Shown: piece by piece, positions 51,888-60,058 of the stretch
Numbering within the stretch: the first letter of the stretch is position 1
Layout of the letters: each line of letters opens with the position of its first letter
Origin: G965222335 sp965222335
Lineage (GTDB): Bacteria > Pseudomonadota > Gammaproteobacteria > Pseudomonadales > Halieaceae
Assembly: GCA_965222335.1 (NCBI GenBank)
Contig: OZ244944.1
Coordinates: 744,001 to 808,000, forward strand
Length of the DNA stretch: 64,000 nucleotides
Direction of reading: 5' to 3'
Position numbers and translations under genes: made by a program
Notes under the pieces: generated by a model
Seen by the model: the letters and a program-made list of their open reading frames with translations, nothing else
The model's database searches: none
Told to the model about the DNA's origin: nothing

Positions 51888-52877
51888 ATGAGCGCCCGGG
51901 AAAAGCTGCAGGACAATGTGAGCTTCTACAACCAGCACCCCGAGGGCGGTGATGTGCGGGCAGAGCTGCTGGCCGGCCTGCAGGCGCGGGCTCGCAGTAT
52001 CAACCCGAAGTTCTTCTACGATGCCGAGGGTTCCAGGCTGTTTGAGCGGATCACGGAGTTACCCGAGTACTACCCGACCCGCACGGAGCGTGGCATCCTG
52101 CAGCAGGAGGCCCCCGCGATCAGCGCGCGCTGCGGCGCAGGCTGCGTCCTGGTTGAACCCGGCGCGGGCAGCTGCGAGAAGGTGCGCCTGCTCCTGGACA
52201 GCCTGCAGCCGGCAGCCTACGTGCCGATGGATATTTCGGCGGAATTTCTGCGCGCCGCCGCCCTGCGCCTGGGCGCAGAATGGCCCGATTTGCAGATTCA
52301 CGCCATCTGCGCAGATTTCGGGCAGCAATGGCAGCTGCCCCCGGCGACACCCGCGGGCCGCCGCGTCGCCTTCTACCCGGGCTCAACGATCGGCAACCTG
52401 GAGCCCTCCCAGGCGCGCGCCTTCCTCGAGCGCCTGCGCGGCTGGGTGGGCGCGGATGGCGGCGTGCTGATCGGCGTCGATATGCACAAGGACAGCGCCA
52501 CCCTGGAAGCGGCCTACGACGACAGCCAGGGCATTACCGCCGCCTTCAATCGCAACCTGCTTAACCACGTCAATCGGGTGCTGGAGGCCGACTTCAATCC
52601 ACAGAACTTTGCGCATCGCGCGTTTTACAACCGCGAGCTGCAGCGCATCGAGATGCACCTTGTCTCCCGCGAGGAACAGGTGGTGAAGCTCGGCAGCGAG
52701 CATATCCACTTGCGGGAGAGCGAAAGCCTGCACACTGAAAACTCCTACAAGTACACCGCGGCCAGCTTCGCCGAGTTGAGTGCCAGTGCGGGGCTGCAGG
52801 TCAGCGAGCGCTGGCACGACGCCGATGAGTTGTTCAGCGTATTTTACCTGGAGCCAGTACCGGCACAGGTGCGCTGA
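51888..52877 (+). CDS. egtD: L-histidine N-alpha-methyltransferase EgtD
   Basis: SAM-dependent enzyme trimethylating histidine to hercynine, the first ergothioneine step. The 329-aa protein has the family N-terminus LQARARSINPKFFYDAEGSR then LFERITELPEYYPTRTERG, the SAM site VEPGAGSCEKVRLLLD, FYPGSTIGNLEP, LIGVDMHKDSATLEAAYDDS and NLLNHVNRVLEADF. Its size is normal. RBS GGAGCTGGCG precedes the ATG at 51888. It probably shares the egtB transcript. Substrate assignment rests on family; histidine-binding residues were not checked one by one. Confidence 0.93.
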   Translation: MSAREKLQDNVSFYNQHPEGGDVRAELLAGLQARARSINPKFFYDAEGSRLFERITELPEYYPTRTERGILQQEAPAISARCGAGCVLVEPGAGSCEKVRLLLDSLQPAAYVPMDISAEFLRAAALRLGAEWPDLQIHAICADFGQQWQLPPATPAGRRVAFYPGSTIGNLEPSQARAFLERLRGWVGADGGVLIGVDMHKDSATLEAAYDDSQGITAAFNRNLLNHVNRVLEADFNPQNFAHRAFYNRELQRIEMHLVSREEQVVKLGSEHIHLRESESLHTENSYKYTAASFAELSASAGLQVSERWHDADELFSVFYLEPVPAQVR

Positions 52878-52941
52878 AGGGGATTGCGCAGGCTACCGCA
52901 CCTCCACCATAATCGGCGCCTTATTACTACCGGGAGTTCCC

Positions 52942-53622
52942 ATGTTTCGCCTCGCCCTGGCCGGCCTGGTCGCCTGCCTGCTCAGCGCCTGCTCCGACCC
53001 TACTGACTCTGCCCGCGATGCAATCAGGAAGAGCCTGCACGAGCAGGGAGATTTCGAGTTTTTCGAGCTCAAGCAGTGGCCCGGGGATGTGGTCTGCGGG
53101 GCCTACCTGCAAATGGACAAGTGGGGTGAAAGCCGCGGACGCCGTCCGTTTATCTACCGCGACGGCGAGACCAATATTCATCCCAATCGCGATCAGCTGG
53201 CGATCTTCTGTTCGGACACCGCGCCGCAGAGGCTGGCGGAAAACTTCGGCGTCACTTTCGAGGCGGATGGCCATACCGCGAAAATCACCCGTGATTTCAC
53301 CCGCCTGGACGAAGCCCTGGAGGCTTTCTACGACGACATCGGTCGGTATCCCGATAACACGCAGGGGCTGGCCTACCTGGTGGAGCAAACAGAAGGCACC
53401 GATGCCCTGCGCAACTATCGCGACGGTGGCTATATCGACAGTATCCCCGTGGACCCATGGGGGCAGGCCTATCAATACGATGGTTCCGCCTGGGGCCGGG
53501 TCAAGACACCTTACCGACTGTGGACCGAGGGAGCGGACCAGGCCCCCGGGGGCGAAGGCGGCGATCGCGATATCAGCGTCGAGCTACTGCCCTACCTGCA
53601 GCATGTCAACTCCCTGCGCTAG
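52942..53622 (+). CDS. Lipoprotein with a GspG (pseudopilin)-like C-terminal domain
   Basis: 226-aa protein. FRLALAGLVACLLSAC is a lipoprotein signal, so the start is ATG 52942 and not the in-frame codon at 52780. The middle region (about 25-115) is unrecognised. The C-terminal part (about 120-215) resembles the soluble domain of the major type II pseudopilin GspG: LDEALEAFYDDIGRYPDNTQ, GLAYLVEQTEG, GYIDSIPVDPWGQAYQYD. There is no pilin-like N-terminal helix or prepilin site, so it is not a pseudopilin. The next gene follows 15 bp later. No T2SS genes are nearby. Confidence 0.78.
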   Translation: MFRLALAGLVACLLSACSDPTDSARDAIRKSLHEQGDFEFFELKQWPGDVVCGAYLQMDKWGESRGRRPFIYRDGETNIHPNRDQLAIFCSDTAPQRLAENFGVTFEADGHTAKITRDFTRLDEALEAFYDDIGRYPDNTQGLAYLVEQTEGTDALRNYRDGGYIDSIPVDPWGQAYQYDGSAWGRVKTPYRLWTEGADQAPGGEGGDRDISVELLPYLQHVNSLR

Positions 53623-53637
53623 CCGGGCCCACAGCGC

Positions 53638-54222
53638 ATGACGCCCATACGGGCAGTGGTATTTGACCTCGACGGGACCCTGGTGGATTCCGGCCTGGAT
53701 TTTGCCGCCATTCGCCGCGAAATTGAGTTCCCCGAGGGCATTGGTCTGCTGGAGCACCTGGCGACCCTGCCAGCGGCGGAGCAGGCGCCGGCGGCTGCGG
53801 TGATCGAAAGGCACGAACTGGCCGGGGCACGCGGGGCGCGCTGGATGCCCGGCGCCGAAGAGTTCATGCAATACCTGGCGGAGGCAGCCGTACCCACGGC
53901 AATCCTGACCCGCAACTCCCGCGCGGCGGTGGCAGCAACCCACGCGGCCCTGGGACTGCCTGCCGTCCCGGTAATCGCCCGGGAGGATGCGCCGCCCAAA
54001 CCCCACCCCGGCGGCCTGCTACAGCTTGCGGGACGCTGGGGCATACCGCCCACTGCCCTGCTGTACGTCGGTGACTACCTGTTCGACCTGCAGACAGCCG
54101 CCAACGCCGGTGCCAGGTCTGCGCTGTACCTCAGCGACAAAAATCTGCACTACGCCGACCAGGCCGATCATGTTTTCCAAGATTTCGCGGAACTCGCTAC
54201 ACTACTCCCGTCGTTGTCATGA
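53638..54222 (+). CDS. HAD-family phosphatase
   Basis: 194-aa haloacid-dehalogenase-like hydrolase. Motif I VVFDLDGTLVDSGLDF with two Asp, motif II ILTRNSR, motif III Lys in PPKPHPGGL and motif IV YVGDYLFDLQTA are all present. The small cap is of phosphoglycolate-phosphatase type. Substrate unknown; Gph, nucleotidase or sugar phosphatase are all possible. It follows the GspG-like lipoprotein gene by 15 bp, probably co-transcribed with it. Confidence 0.85.
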   Translation: MTPIRAVVFDLDGTLVDSGLDFAAIRREIEFPEGIGLLEHLATLPAAEQAPAAAVIERHELAGARGARWMPGAEEFMQYLAEAAVPTAILTRNSRAAVAATHAALGLPAVPVIAREDAPPKPHPGGLLQLAGRWGIPPTALLYVGDYLFDLQTAANAGARSALYLSDKNLHYADQADHVFQDFAELATLLPSLS

Positions 54223-54279
54223 ACCCCTGTCAACCGGGCGGCGGTTTTTGCGGACAACTTTATCGAGCGGAGCCAAGCG

Positions 54280-54690
54280 ATGACTAAACCGAAACGGCAG
54301 GCAGACACCCTGAGCAAGGTGCTGCGGGTCTGCTGCACCCTGGTGGGGCTACTGTTTATGGGCGTATGGGTCAACTGGTTGGTGGCGCCGGCCTCGGCGG
54401 CGGCCCAGCTGGAAATGCCGCTGCTGGCGGGCGCCGCCGGCAATACGCAGATCGGAGACATGGCCGCCTTTTTCTTCGCTACCGCCCTGTTTACCCTCCT
54501 TGGCTGCTGGCAGCGCTCGGCGACCTGGCTGATGGCCGGGGCGGTGATGGTCGGGGGCGCCGCCCTGTTCCGAGTTCTCGCCTGGAGCCTGCATGACACT
54601 GTGCTGGTCGGCTCCGCGGTGGTTCTGGAGATCGTCTGCCTGGTTCTGCTGGCAAGCTACGCCGCGCGCCTGCGCCTGGCGGAGGATTAG
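54280..54690 (+). CDS. Small membrane protein with four helices
   Basis: 136-aa inner-membrane protein of the kind often labelled DUF4345-like. Helices at about 15-37 (VCCTLVGLLFMGVWVNWLVA), 62-80 (MAAFFFATALFTLLGCW), 84-102 (WLMAGAVMVGGAALFRVLA) and 108-130 (TVLVGSAVVLEIVCLVLLAS) are clear. Function unknown. The stop is 4 bp before the ATG of the Mg2+ transporter gene, suggesting a common transcript. Confidence 0.72.
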   Translation: MTKPKRQADTLSKVLRVCCTLVGLLFMGVWVNWLVAPASAAAQLEMPLLAGAAGNTQIGDMAAFFFATALFTLLGCWQRSATWLMAGAVMVGGAALFRVLAWSLHDTVLVGSAVVLEIVCLVLLASYAARLRLAED

Positions 54691-54694
54691 GCAC

Positions 54695-55993
54695 ATGCAG
54701 GAAGACAGTCTTGCCGAGGCTGTCAACGCGCTCGTTGCCGACCTGGATAAACTCACACCCGGGGAGGCTGCCTCCCGGCTCGCCGGCGAGCCGGAAGACC
54801 TCCGGCGAGCCGTGCTCGCGTCGCTGCCCGACTCGCAGGCAACCGATCTGCAGCGGCGTATCGAAATGGTGACACCATTACCGGCGGCCGCGCAGCGGCT
54901 TTCAGGTGAGCCGGCCGAGGCTGTGTCTGGGGAAACCCCGGACGCCGGCGCCGCTCAGCCGGGCGCCCCTCAGCCGGGCGCCCCTCAGCCGGGCGCCCCT
55001 CAGCCGGGCGCCCCTGGGCCGGGCGCCCCCACAGTCGAGTCGCTTCTGGATTCGCCGTTCGGGGCAATGACAGCGGAGACCACGGTCGCGGGCGCGCTGG
55101 ACCGGCTGGTGCATACTACCCCGCCCAAAGGGATCACCTATATCTATGTGGTCGATCACAGCCAGCGCCTGCAGGGCGTGGTGGCCATGCGCGACCTGTT
55201 GATGGGCAGCCCGGGCCAGACCCTGGGCGACATCATGACCCCGCAGCCGATTACGCTGGCCCTCGATACACCGCTGGGCGATGCGATCCAGGCGGCACTC
55301 AAACACCGTTACCGACTCTACCCGGTAGTGGATGACGAGCAGCGACTGCTGGGCCTGGTCTACGGCTGGCGCCTGTTCGAGGCCATGGCAACAGAGTTGA
55401 GCGTACAAACCGGCAGCATGGTCGGCGTGGACCGCGAGGAGCGCCTGGGCACCCCCCTGCTGACCGCTTTCCGCATGCGTCACCCCTGGCTCCAGGTCAA
55501 CCTGGTGACTGCGTTCCTGGCGGCGTTTGTGGTCGGCCTGTTCGAGGACACCATCGCCCAGATCGTCGCCCTGGCCGTGTTCCTGCCGGTACTGGCGGGC
55601 CAGAGCGGCAATACCGGCTGCCAGGCACTGGCGATCACCCTGCGCGGGCTCACCCTCGGCGAGCTGGACCATTTTCCCGTCGGACGCCTGCTGCGCAAGG
55701 AAATTGCACTCGGCGCCCTGAACGGCTTCGCCGTGGGCCTGGTGGCCGCCCTGGCAATGTGGTTGTACGCCGCCGCCACCGGGGCCACGGAACCCCTGCT
55801 GCTCGCGCTCACGATCCTTGTCGCCATGGTCGGCGCCTGCATCGGTAGCGGCATTTTCGGGGTACTGGTGCCCCTCACGCTGCGCCGATTCGGTGCCGAT
55901 CCGGCCATGGCCAGCAGCATTTTCCTCACCACGTTCACCGATATCCTGGGCATGGGCCTGATGCTCCTGCTGGCGACAGTACTTATCCTCTGA
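54695..55993 (+). CDS. MgtE-family magnesium transporter
   Basis: 432-aa Mg2+ (or Co2+) channel-like transporter. The N-terminal MgtE domain (about 1-75) is short and is followed by a Gly/Ala/Pro/Gln repeat (54956-55030). Two CBS domains span about 115-240 (TYIYVVDHSQRLQGVVAMRD, DIMTPQPITLALDTPLGDAI). Five helices follow with the signature LAVFLPVLAGQSGNTGCQA near 315. The ATG at 54695 gives QEDSLAEAVNALVADLDKLT; the longer frame from 54593 is within the preceding gene. The repeat sits at the joint between Mg2+-sensing domain parts, where family members have only a short linker. Confidence 0.87.
   Translation: MQEDSLAEAVNALVADLDKLTPGEAASRLAGEPEDLRRAVLASLPDSQATDLQRRIEMVTPLPAAAQRLSGEPAEAVSGETPDAGAAQPGAPQPGAPQPGAPQPGAPGPGAPTVESLLDSPFGAMTAETTVAGALDRLVHTTPPKGITYIYVVDHSQRLQGVVAMRDLLMGSPGQTLGDIMTPQPITLALDTPLGDAIQAALKHRYRLYPVVDDEQRLLGLVYGWRLFEAMATELSVQTGSMVGVDREERLGTPLLTAFRMRHPWLQVNLVTAFLAAFVVGLFEDTIAQIVALAVFLPVLAGQSGNTGCQALAITLRGLTLGELDHFPVGRLLRKEIALGALNGFAVGLVAALAMWLYAAATGATEPLLLALTILVAMVGACIGSGIFGVLVPLTLRRFGADPAMASSIFLTTFTDILGMGLMLLLATVLIL
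54956..55030 (+). repeat. 15-bp tandem repeat coding QPGAP in the MgtE gene
   Basis: Five adjoining 15-bp units (CAG CCG GGC GCC CCT, the last GGG CCG GGC GCC CCC). Four copies are identical to each other. In frame, they form a flexible Pro-rich linker between the N-terminal domain and the CBS domains. Confidence 0.93.
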
Positions 55994-56155
55994 CATCCGC
56001 AGCCCACCACAGGCACGCTGACGAACAATCTCGACTTTTCACCAGTTTTTTGCCGCCGAAGACTTGCCCGCGGCGTAGACTTGGTTTGTCTGGGCGAGTC
56101 GCGGGTCACTGCCGGCAAACTCGCCCCCGGGAGAATTTGGGGGGAAACTGCTACC

Positions 56156-56467
56156 ATGCGCACGTTACTGGCGTTCATCCTGTTGTCTGGCGCGTTCTCG
56201 GCCAGCGCTGAAGTCTTTCGTTGTACCGACCCGGTAACGGGGAAAACCACGTTCACTGATGTGGCCTGTCCCAGGAACGAGGCGTCAGATGATAAGATAC
56301 GCGTGCAGCCTCGCAATTTCGGGGCCAATGGCCATCGGGCGGAGCGCAGCCAACACCAGAAAGCCTGGCGCAGCCAGCGTCCGGAAAGCCAGTACAGCAA
56401 GACGCCAGAGCGCGTCACCGAAGCCTTGGTCACCCGGGAGTCCGGTGCAAGCATCGCGGGGACCTGA
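56156..56467 (+). CDS. Exported DUF4124-domain protein
   Basis: 103-aa protein with a signal peptide (RTLLAFILLSGAFSASA-E) and a DUF4124 motif: VFRCTDPVTGKTTFTDVACP, two cysteines that may form a disulfide. The rest is Gln/Arg/Ser-rich and likely disordered. The ATG at 56156 is preceded by GGGGGAAA; the longer frame from 56081 is not supported. Function unknown; this domain is common in small gammaproteobacterial envelope proteins. Confidence 0.78.
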   Translation: MRTLLAFILLSGAFSASAEVFRCTDPVTGKTTFTDVACPRNEASDDKIRVQPRNFGANGHRAERSQHQKAWRSQRPESQYSKTPERVTEALVTRESGASIAGT

Positions 56468-56494
56468 CACCGTCAAACCACCAGGGAGGTCAAA

Positions 56495-56905
56495 TTGTTA
56501 CCTATCGATGCCTCCCTCACCATCCCCGAACACGAAATCAGCCTGATCCCGATTCGCGCCCAGGGTGCCGGGGGGCAGAATGTCAACAAGGTCTCCTCGG
56601 CGATTCATCTGCGATTTGATATACCGGCATCCTCGCTCCCGGATAACGTCAAGGAACGTCTCCTTGCCCTCAAGGATCGCAGAATCAACTCTGATGGTAT
56701 CCTCGTCATCAAGGCGCAGCGCTTTCGCAGCCAGGACAAGAACCGGCAGGACGCCCTGGAGCGCCTGGCTGCCATGGTGCGCTCGGCGCAACACCGGGAT
56801 CCGCCCCGAAGACCCACCCGACCCAGCCTGTCAGCCCGGCGACGCCGGGTTGACCACAAGACCCGCCGGGGCCAGGTCAAGGCGCTGCGGGGCAAAGTCC
56901 GATAG
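56495..56905 (+). CDS. arfB: Alternative ribosome-rescue factor ArfB (peptidyl-tRNA hydrolase)
   Basis: ArfB enters the A site of stalled ribosomes lacking mRNA downstream and hydrolyses peptidyl-tRNA. The 136-aa protein has the GGQ loop in IPIRAQGAGGQNVNKVSSAI, then HLRFDIPASSLPDNVKERLL, VIKAQRFRSQDKNRQDALER and a basic tail ending VKALRGKVR as in E. coli. It starts at TTG 56495, eight bases after GGGAGGT; no ATG is available before the conserved region. It lies 27 bp after the DUF4124 gene. Confidence 0.93.
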   Translation: MLPIDASLTIPEHEISLIPIRAQGAGGQNVNKVSSAIHLRFDIPASSLPDNVKERLLALKDRRINSDGILVIKAQRFRSQDKNRQDALERLAAMVRSAQHRDPPRRPTRPSLSARRRRVDHKTRRGQVKALRGKVR

Positions 56906-56922
56906 GCGACAAAAGTCGACGC

Positions 56923-56951
56923 TGGCCAGCCAGCATGGCGCCCTCTAGAAT
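56923..56951 (+). promoter_or_regulatory. Possible promoter of the aruHI genes
   Basis: TGGCCA (56923-56928) and TAGAAT (56946-56951) with a 17-base spacer, about 50 bases before the aminotransferase start. A perfect AAGGAGG precedes the ATG at five bases. The -35 match is 4 of 6. Confidence 0.35.
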
Positions 56952-57001
56952 GTGGCTCCTCGGCCAGCAAGGCCACCTGCGTAGCTGCCCAAGGAGGTTC
57001 A

Positions 57002-58186
57002 ATGCAATTCAGTCGCGCCAGCGAGCGCCTGCAAGTTGATAATTCGGCGCTCTGGGGCGTCCACGAAACCGCGCTGGCACGGCAGGCTGCGGGTGACGAC
57101 GTCATCCTGTTCTCCATCGGCGACCCCGACCTGCCCACGATCGACATCATTACCGAGCACGCGATTGCCAGCCTGCGTGCGGGCCGCACCCACTACTCGC
57201 CTGGCGCCGGCGAGCTCTCTCTGCGGGAGGCGATCGCCAGCATCGAGCGACGCGCCAGCGACAAGCCGGTAGACCCCGACCAGGTGGTCATCCACCCCGG
57301 CGGCACCAATGCCATCTACACCACCCTGTCCTGCTTCCTCGATGAAGGTGACGAAATTGTGATCCCTGCGCCCATGTATGTGGGTTACCAGGGGCTGCTC
57401 GCGGCCATCGGGGCCCAGGTGGTCCCGGTGCCGCTGGCGACGGCTGACAATTTCGCCCTGGACGTGGAAGCGGTGAAGGCCGCCTTTACCCCGAAAACGC
57501 GCGTGCTGTTCCTGAACACCCCGGGGAACCCCGCAGGCAATATGCTGGAATCGTCGCAACTGCGTGCCCTGGCGGACTTCTGCCTGGAGCGCGGAGTGTG
57601 GATTGTCTGCGATGAGGTGTACTCCATGATCACCTTCGATCGTTCGCACGTGTCCCTGCACCGGGCTGCCGGAAGCATGGAGAACGTGGTGATTATCGAC
57701 GCCCTGTCCAAGTCCCACGCGATGACCGGCTGGCGTATGGGCTGGACCGTTTCCTCGATCGAAGTGGCCCGGCGCCTGGTGGAATACGCTTCGGGATCGA
57801 TCTTCGGCTGCTGCCAGTTCGTCCAGGATGCTGCCGCCTTCGCGCTCAAGAACGACGAGGAGTACATGCGCGCGGTGGCCGACGAATACCGCGTACGGCG
57901 CGACTATGCGCTGGAGCGCATCGGGCGGATCAACGGCGTCAGCGCCAACCGGCCGGCTGCGGGTATGTTCGTGATGATGAACGTGGCCGAAGTGGAGCCC
58001 GACGGGCTGACCTTCGCCCGCGGCCTGCTGGCCCACGGCGGCGTCTCCGTACTGCCTGGTGCCGCCTTTGGCGACATCACCCGCAGCTTTGTGCGGCTGT
58101 CGCTGACCCACCCCGTGCACGTGATGAGCAAGGCCTTTGATCGCATGGAGCAGTACATCGCCAGCCTGCAGCAGGAGGGGCAATAG
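57002..58186 (+). CDS. aruH: PLP aminotransferase, AruH-like (arginine:pyruvate transaminase)
   Basis: 394-aa class I/II aminotransferase. LFSIGDPDLPT, GRTHYSPGAGELSLREAIA, PAPMYVGYQGLLAAIGAQVV, FLNTPGNPAGNMLE, CDEVYSMITFDRSHVSL and the PLP-lysine motif LSKSHAMTGWRMGW appear in order. The SKSHAMTGWR wording, the length and the neighbour resemble P. aeruginosa AruH, which converts arginine and pyruvate to 2-ketoarginine and alanine. Aspartate aminotransferase-like alternatives remain possible. The next gene starts 1 bp after its stop. No aruRS two-component genes are seen. Confidence 0.68.
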   Translation: MQFSRASERLQVDNSALWGVHETALARQAAGDDVILFSIGDPDLPTIDIITEHAIASLRAGRTHYSPGAGELSLREAIASIERRASDKPVDPDQVVIHPGGTNAIYTTLSCFLDEGDEIVIPAPMYVGYQGLLAAIGAQVVPVPLATADNFALDVEAVKAAFTPKTRVLFLNTPGNPAGNMLESSQLRALADFCLERGVWIVCDEVYSMITFDRSHVSLHRAAGSMENVVIIDALSKSHAMTGWRMGWTVSSIEVARRLVEYASGSIFGCCQFVQDAAAFALKNDEEYMRAVADEYRVRRDYALERIGRINGVSANRPAAGMFVMMNVAEVEPDGLTFARGLLAHGGVSVLPGAAFGDITRSFVRLSLTHPVHVMSKAFDRMEQYIASLQQEGQ

Positions 58187-58187
58187 C

Positions 58188-59801
58188 ATGTCGACCTGCG
58201 GTGAACAGTTGATGCAGCTCCTGCAGGCCTACGGTGTCGACACCGTCTTCGGCATACCCGGGGTACACACGGTCGAGCTCTATCGCGGCCTGCCCGCGAC
58301 CGCTATCCGCCACATTACGCCGCGCCACGAACAGGGCGCGGGCTTCATGGCGGACGGCTACGCCAGGGTCACGGGTAAACCCGGCGTGTGCCTGATCATT
58401 ACCGGTCCGGGGATGACCAATATCGCCACCGCGATGGGCCAGGCCCTGGCGGACTCCATCCCGCTGCTGGTGATCTCCTCCGTCAACCGGCGCGACCAGC
58501 TCGCCCTGGGAGAGGGGCGCCTGCACGAGCTACCTGACCAGCGCGCGATGCTCGCCGGCGTTACCCGCTTCAGCCACACGCTGATGGACCCCGCCAATCT
58601 TCCCCAGGTCATGGCACAGGCTTTTACCGTGTTCGGTAGTGAGCGGCCCGGCCCCGTACACATCGAGATTCCCCTGGATGTGATTACCGCGCACGCAGAC
58701 GAGATTTCGCTGCAACCCTATCCCCTCCCCGGGCCACCCGCGCCTGATCCCTCGGCAATCGACAGCGCCGCCAGCCTGCTGGCCGCTGCAAGCTCACCGC
58801 TGCTGATTGTCGGCGGCGGCGCACTACAGGCCGCGAGCGAGGTAATCGCGCTGGCTGAGACGCTGGATGTGCCGGTATTGACCACGGTCAATGCCAAGGG
58901 ACTGATACCCGCGAGCCACCCCCTGGCCACCGGGGGCTCCCCCTCCTGCCGGCCATTGCGCGCGGCCATGGAGGCAGCGGACCTGGTACTCGCGGTGGGT
59001 ACCGAGTTCGCCGAAACCGACTACGACTTTTTCTTTGCCGGCGCACTGTCAATGCAGGGCAAGCTGATCCGCGTGGATATCGATCCGCGGCAGCTGAACC
59101 GGAACGTCCGTGCCACGCTGCCAATTCTTGGCGATGCCAGGCTGAGCCTCGCGGCACTGCTGGAACAGCTGCCGCCCGCAAACGCGCCCCGGGTGCGCGA
59201 ATCCGGCGTCGCGCGCGCCGCAGCCTTGCGTGAGCAGCTGCGGACCGAGCGCGACCCCGGCTACACGGCGTTCCTGCAGGCGCTGGTAGAGGCGCTGCCG
59301 GAAGTCACTATTGTGGGCGATTCTACCCAGCCCACCTACTTTGCCTGGCTGTACCATGATTCGGAAGCGCCGCGGCGCTACTTCCACTCCGCCAGCGGTT
59401 ATGGGACGCTGGGTTACGCGATTCCCGCCGCCATCGGTGCTGCGGTGGCCAACCCCGGGCAGCCCGTCATAGGATTGATTGGCGACGGCGCTGCGCAATT
59501 CACCCTGGGAGAGCTGGCCAGTGCAGTGGAACTTGGCCTACCCTTGATCTTCCTGCTCTGGAACAATAGTGGCTATGGTGAGATCAAACGGTTTATGCAG
59601 GAAGGCGGTATTCACGAGACCGGGGTCGACATCCATACACCGGACTTCGTGGCCGTCGCAAGGGCTATGGGGTGTCACGCCGATCGGGCGCGAGATCTCC
59701 CCGGTTTGCAGGATCAGCTCCGCGAGGCGATGCAGCGCACGGGGCCGACCTTGCTTGAAGTGGTCCAGGAGGATTTTGTAAGCGGCTACCCCATGCCCTG
59801 A
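58188..59801 (+). CDS. aruI: TPP-dependent 2-ketoarginine decarboxylase, AruI-like
   Basis: 537-aa thiamine-diphosphate enzyme. The N-terminal domain has YGVDTVFGIPGVHTVELYRG and RHEQGAGFMADGYARVTGKP (the Glu that activates TPP). The TPP domain has LIGDGAAQFTLGELASAVEL with a NNSGYGEIK stretch. It belongs to the acetolactate synthase/benzoylformate decarboxylase group. The GIPGxHTxELYRG motif and pairing with aruH suggest decarboxylation of 2-ketoarginine to 4-guanidinobutanal. An ALS-like enzyme of other use cannot be excluded. Start at ATG 58188; the frame from 58137 lies within the aminotransferase. Confidence 0.68.
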   Translation: MSTCGEQLMQLLQAYGVDTVFGIPGVHTVELYRGLPATAIRHITPRHEQGAGFMADGYARVTGKPGVCLIITGPGMTNIATAMGQALADSIPLLVISSVNRRDQLALGEGRLHELPDQRAMLAGVTRFSHTLMDPANLPQVMAQAFTVFGSERPGPVHIEIPLDVITAHADEISLQPYPLPGPPAPDPSAIDSAASLLAAASSPLLIVGGGALQAASEVIALAETLDVPVLTTVNAKGLIPASHPLATGGSPSCRPLRAAMEAADLVLAVGTEFAETDYDFFFAGALSMQGKLIRVDIDPRQLNRNVRATLPILGDARLSLAALLEQLPPANAPRVRESGVARAAALREQLRTERDPGYTAFLQALVEALPEVTIVGDSTQPTYFAWLYHDSEAPRRYFHSASGYGTLGYAIPAAIGAAVANPGQPVIGLIGDGAAQFTLGELASAVELGLPLIFLLWNNSGYGEIKRFMQEGGIHETGVDIHTPDFVAVARAMGCHADRARDLPGLQDQLREAMQRTGPTLLEVVQEDFVSGYPMP

Positions 59802-59876
59802 TCAATGTGGGGCAACCATCACGGATTCATAACCGCCGGCTCAAGTTGTGATTGCCGGCACAGAAAGGAGAGAGAC

Positions 59877-60056
59877 ATGAATATTGAAGTGACGGGCATC
59901 GTCGGGCTGTTGATTCTGATCGCCGACATCTGGGCGATTATCAATGTGATCCAGTCCCCGGCAGACACACTGAAGAAAGTCTTCTGGATCGTCGTCATCC
60001 TGATCCTGCCGGTGATCGGCCTGATCCTCTGGTTCCTGTTCGGGCCGAGGGGGTGA
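59877..60056 (+). CDS. PLDc_N-domain small membrane protein
   Basis: 59-aa two-helix protein: NIEVTGIVGLLILIADIWAI, a short loop SPADTLKKVFW, then IVVILILPVIGLILWFLFGP and RG. This is the cardiolipin-synthase N-terminal (PLDc_N) domain on its own, which is common as a small envelope protein. AAAGGAGAGAG lies eight bases before the ATG. Its stop overlaps a possible GTG of the next gene. Role unknown. Confidence 0.85.
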   Translation: MNIEVTGIVGLLILIADIWAIINVIQSPADTLKKVFWIVVILILPVIGLILWFLFGPRG

Positions 60057-60058
60057 CC

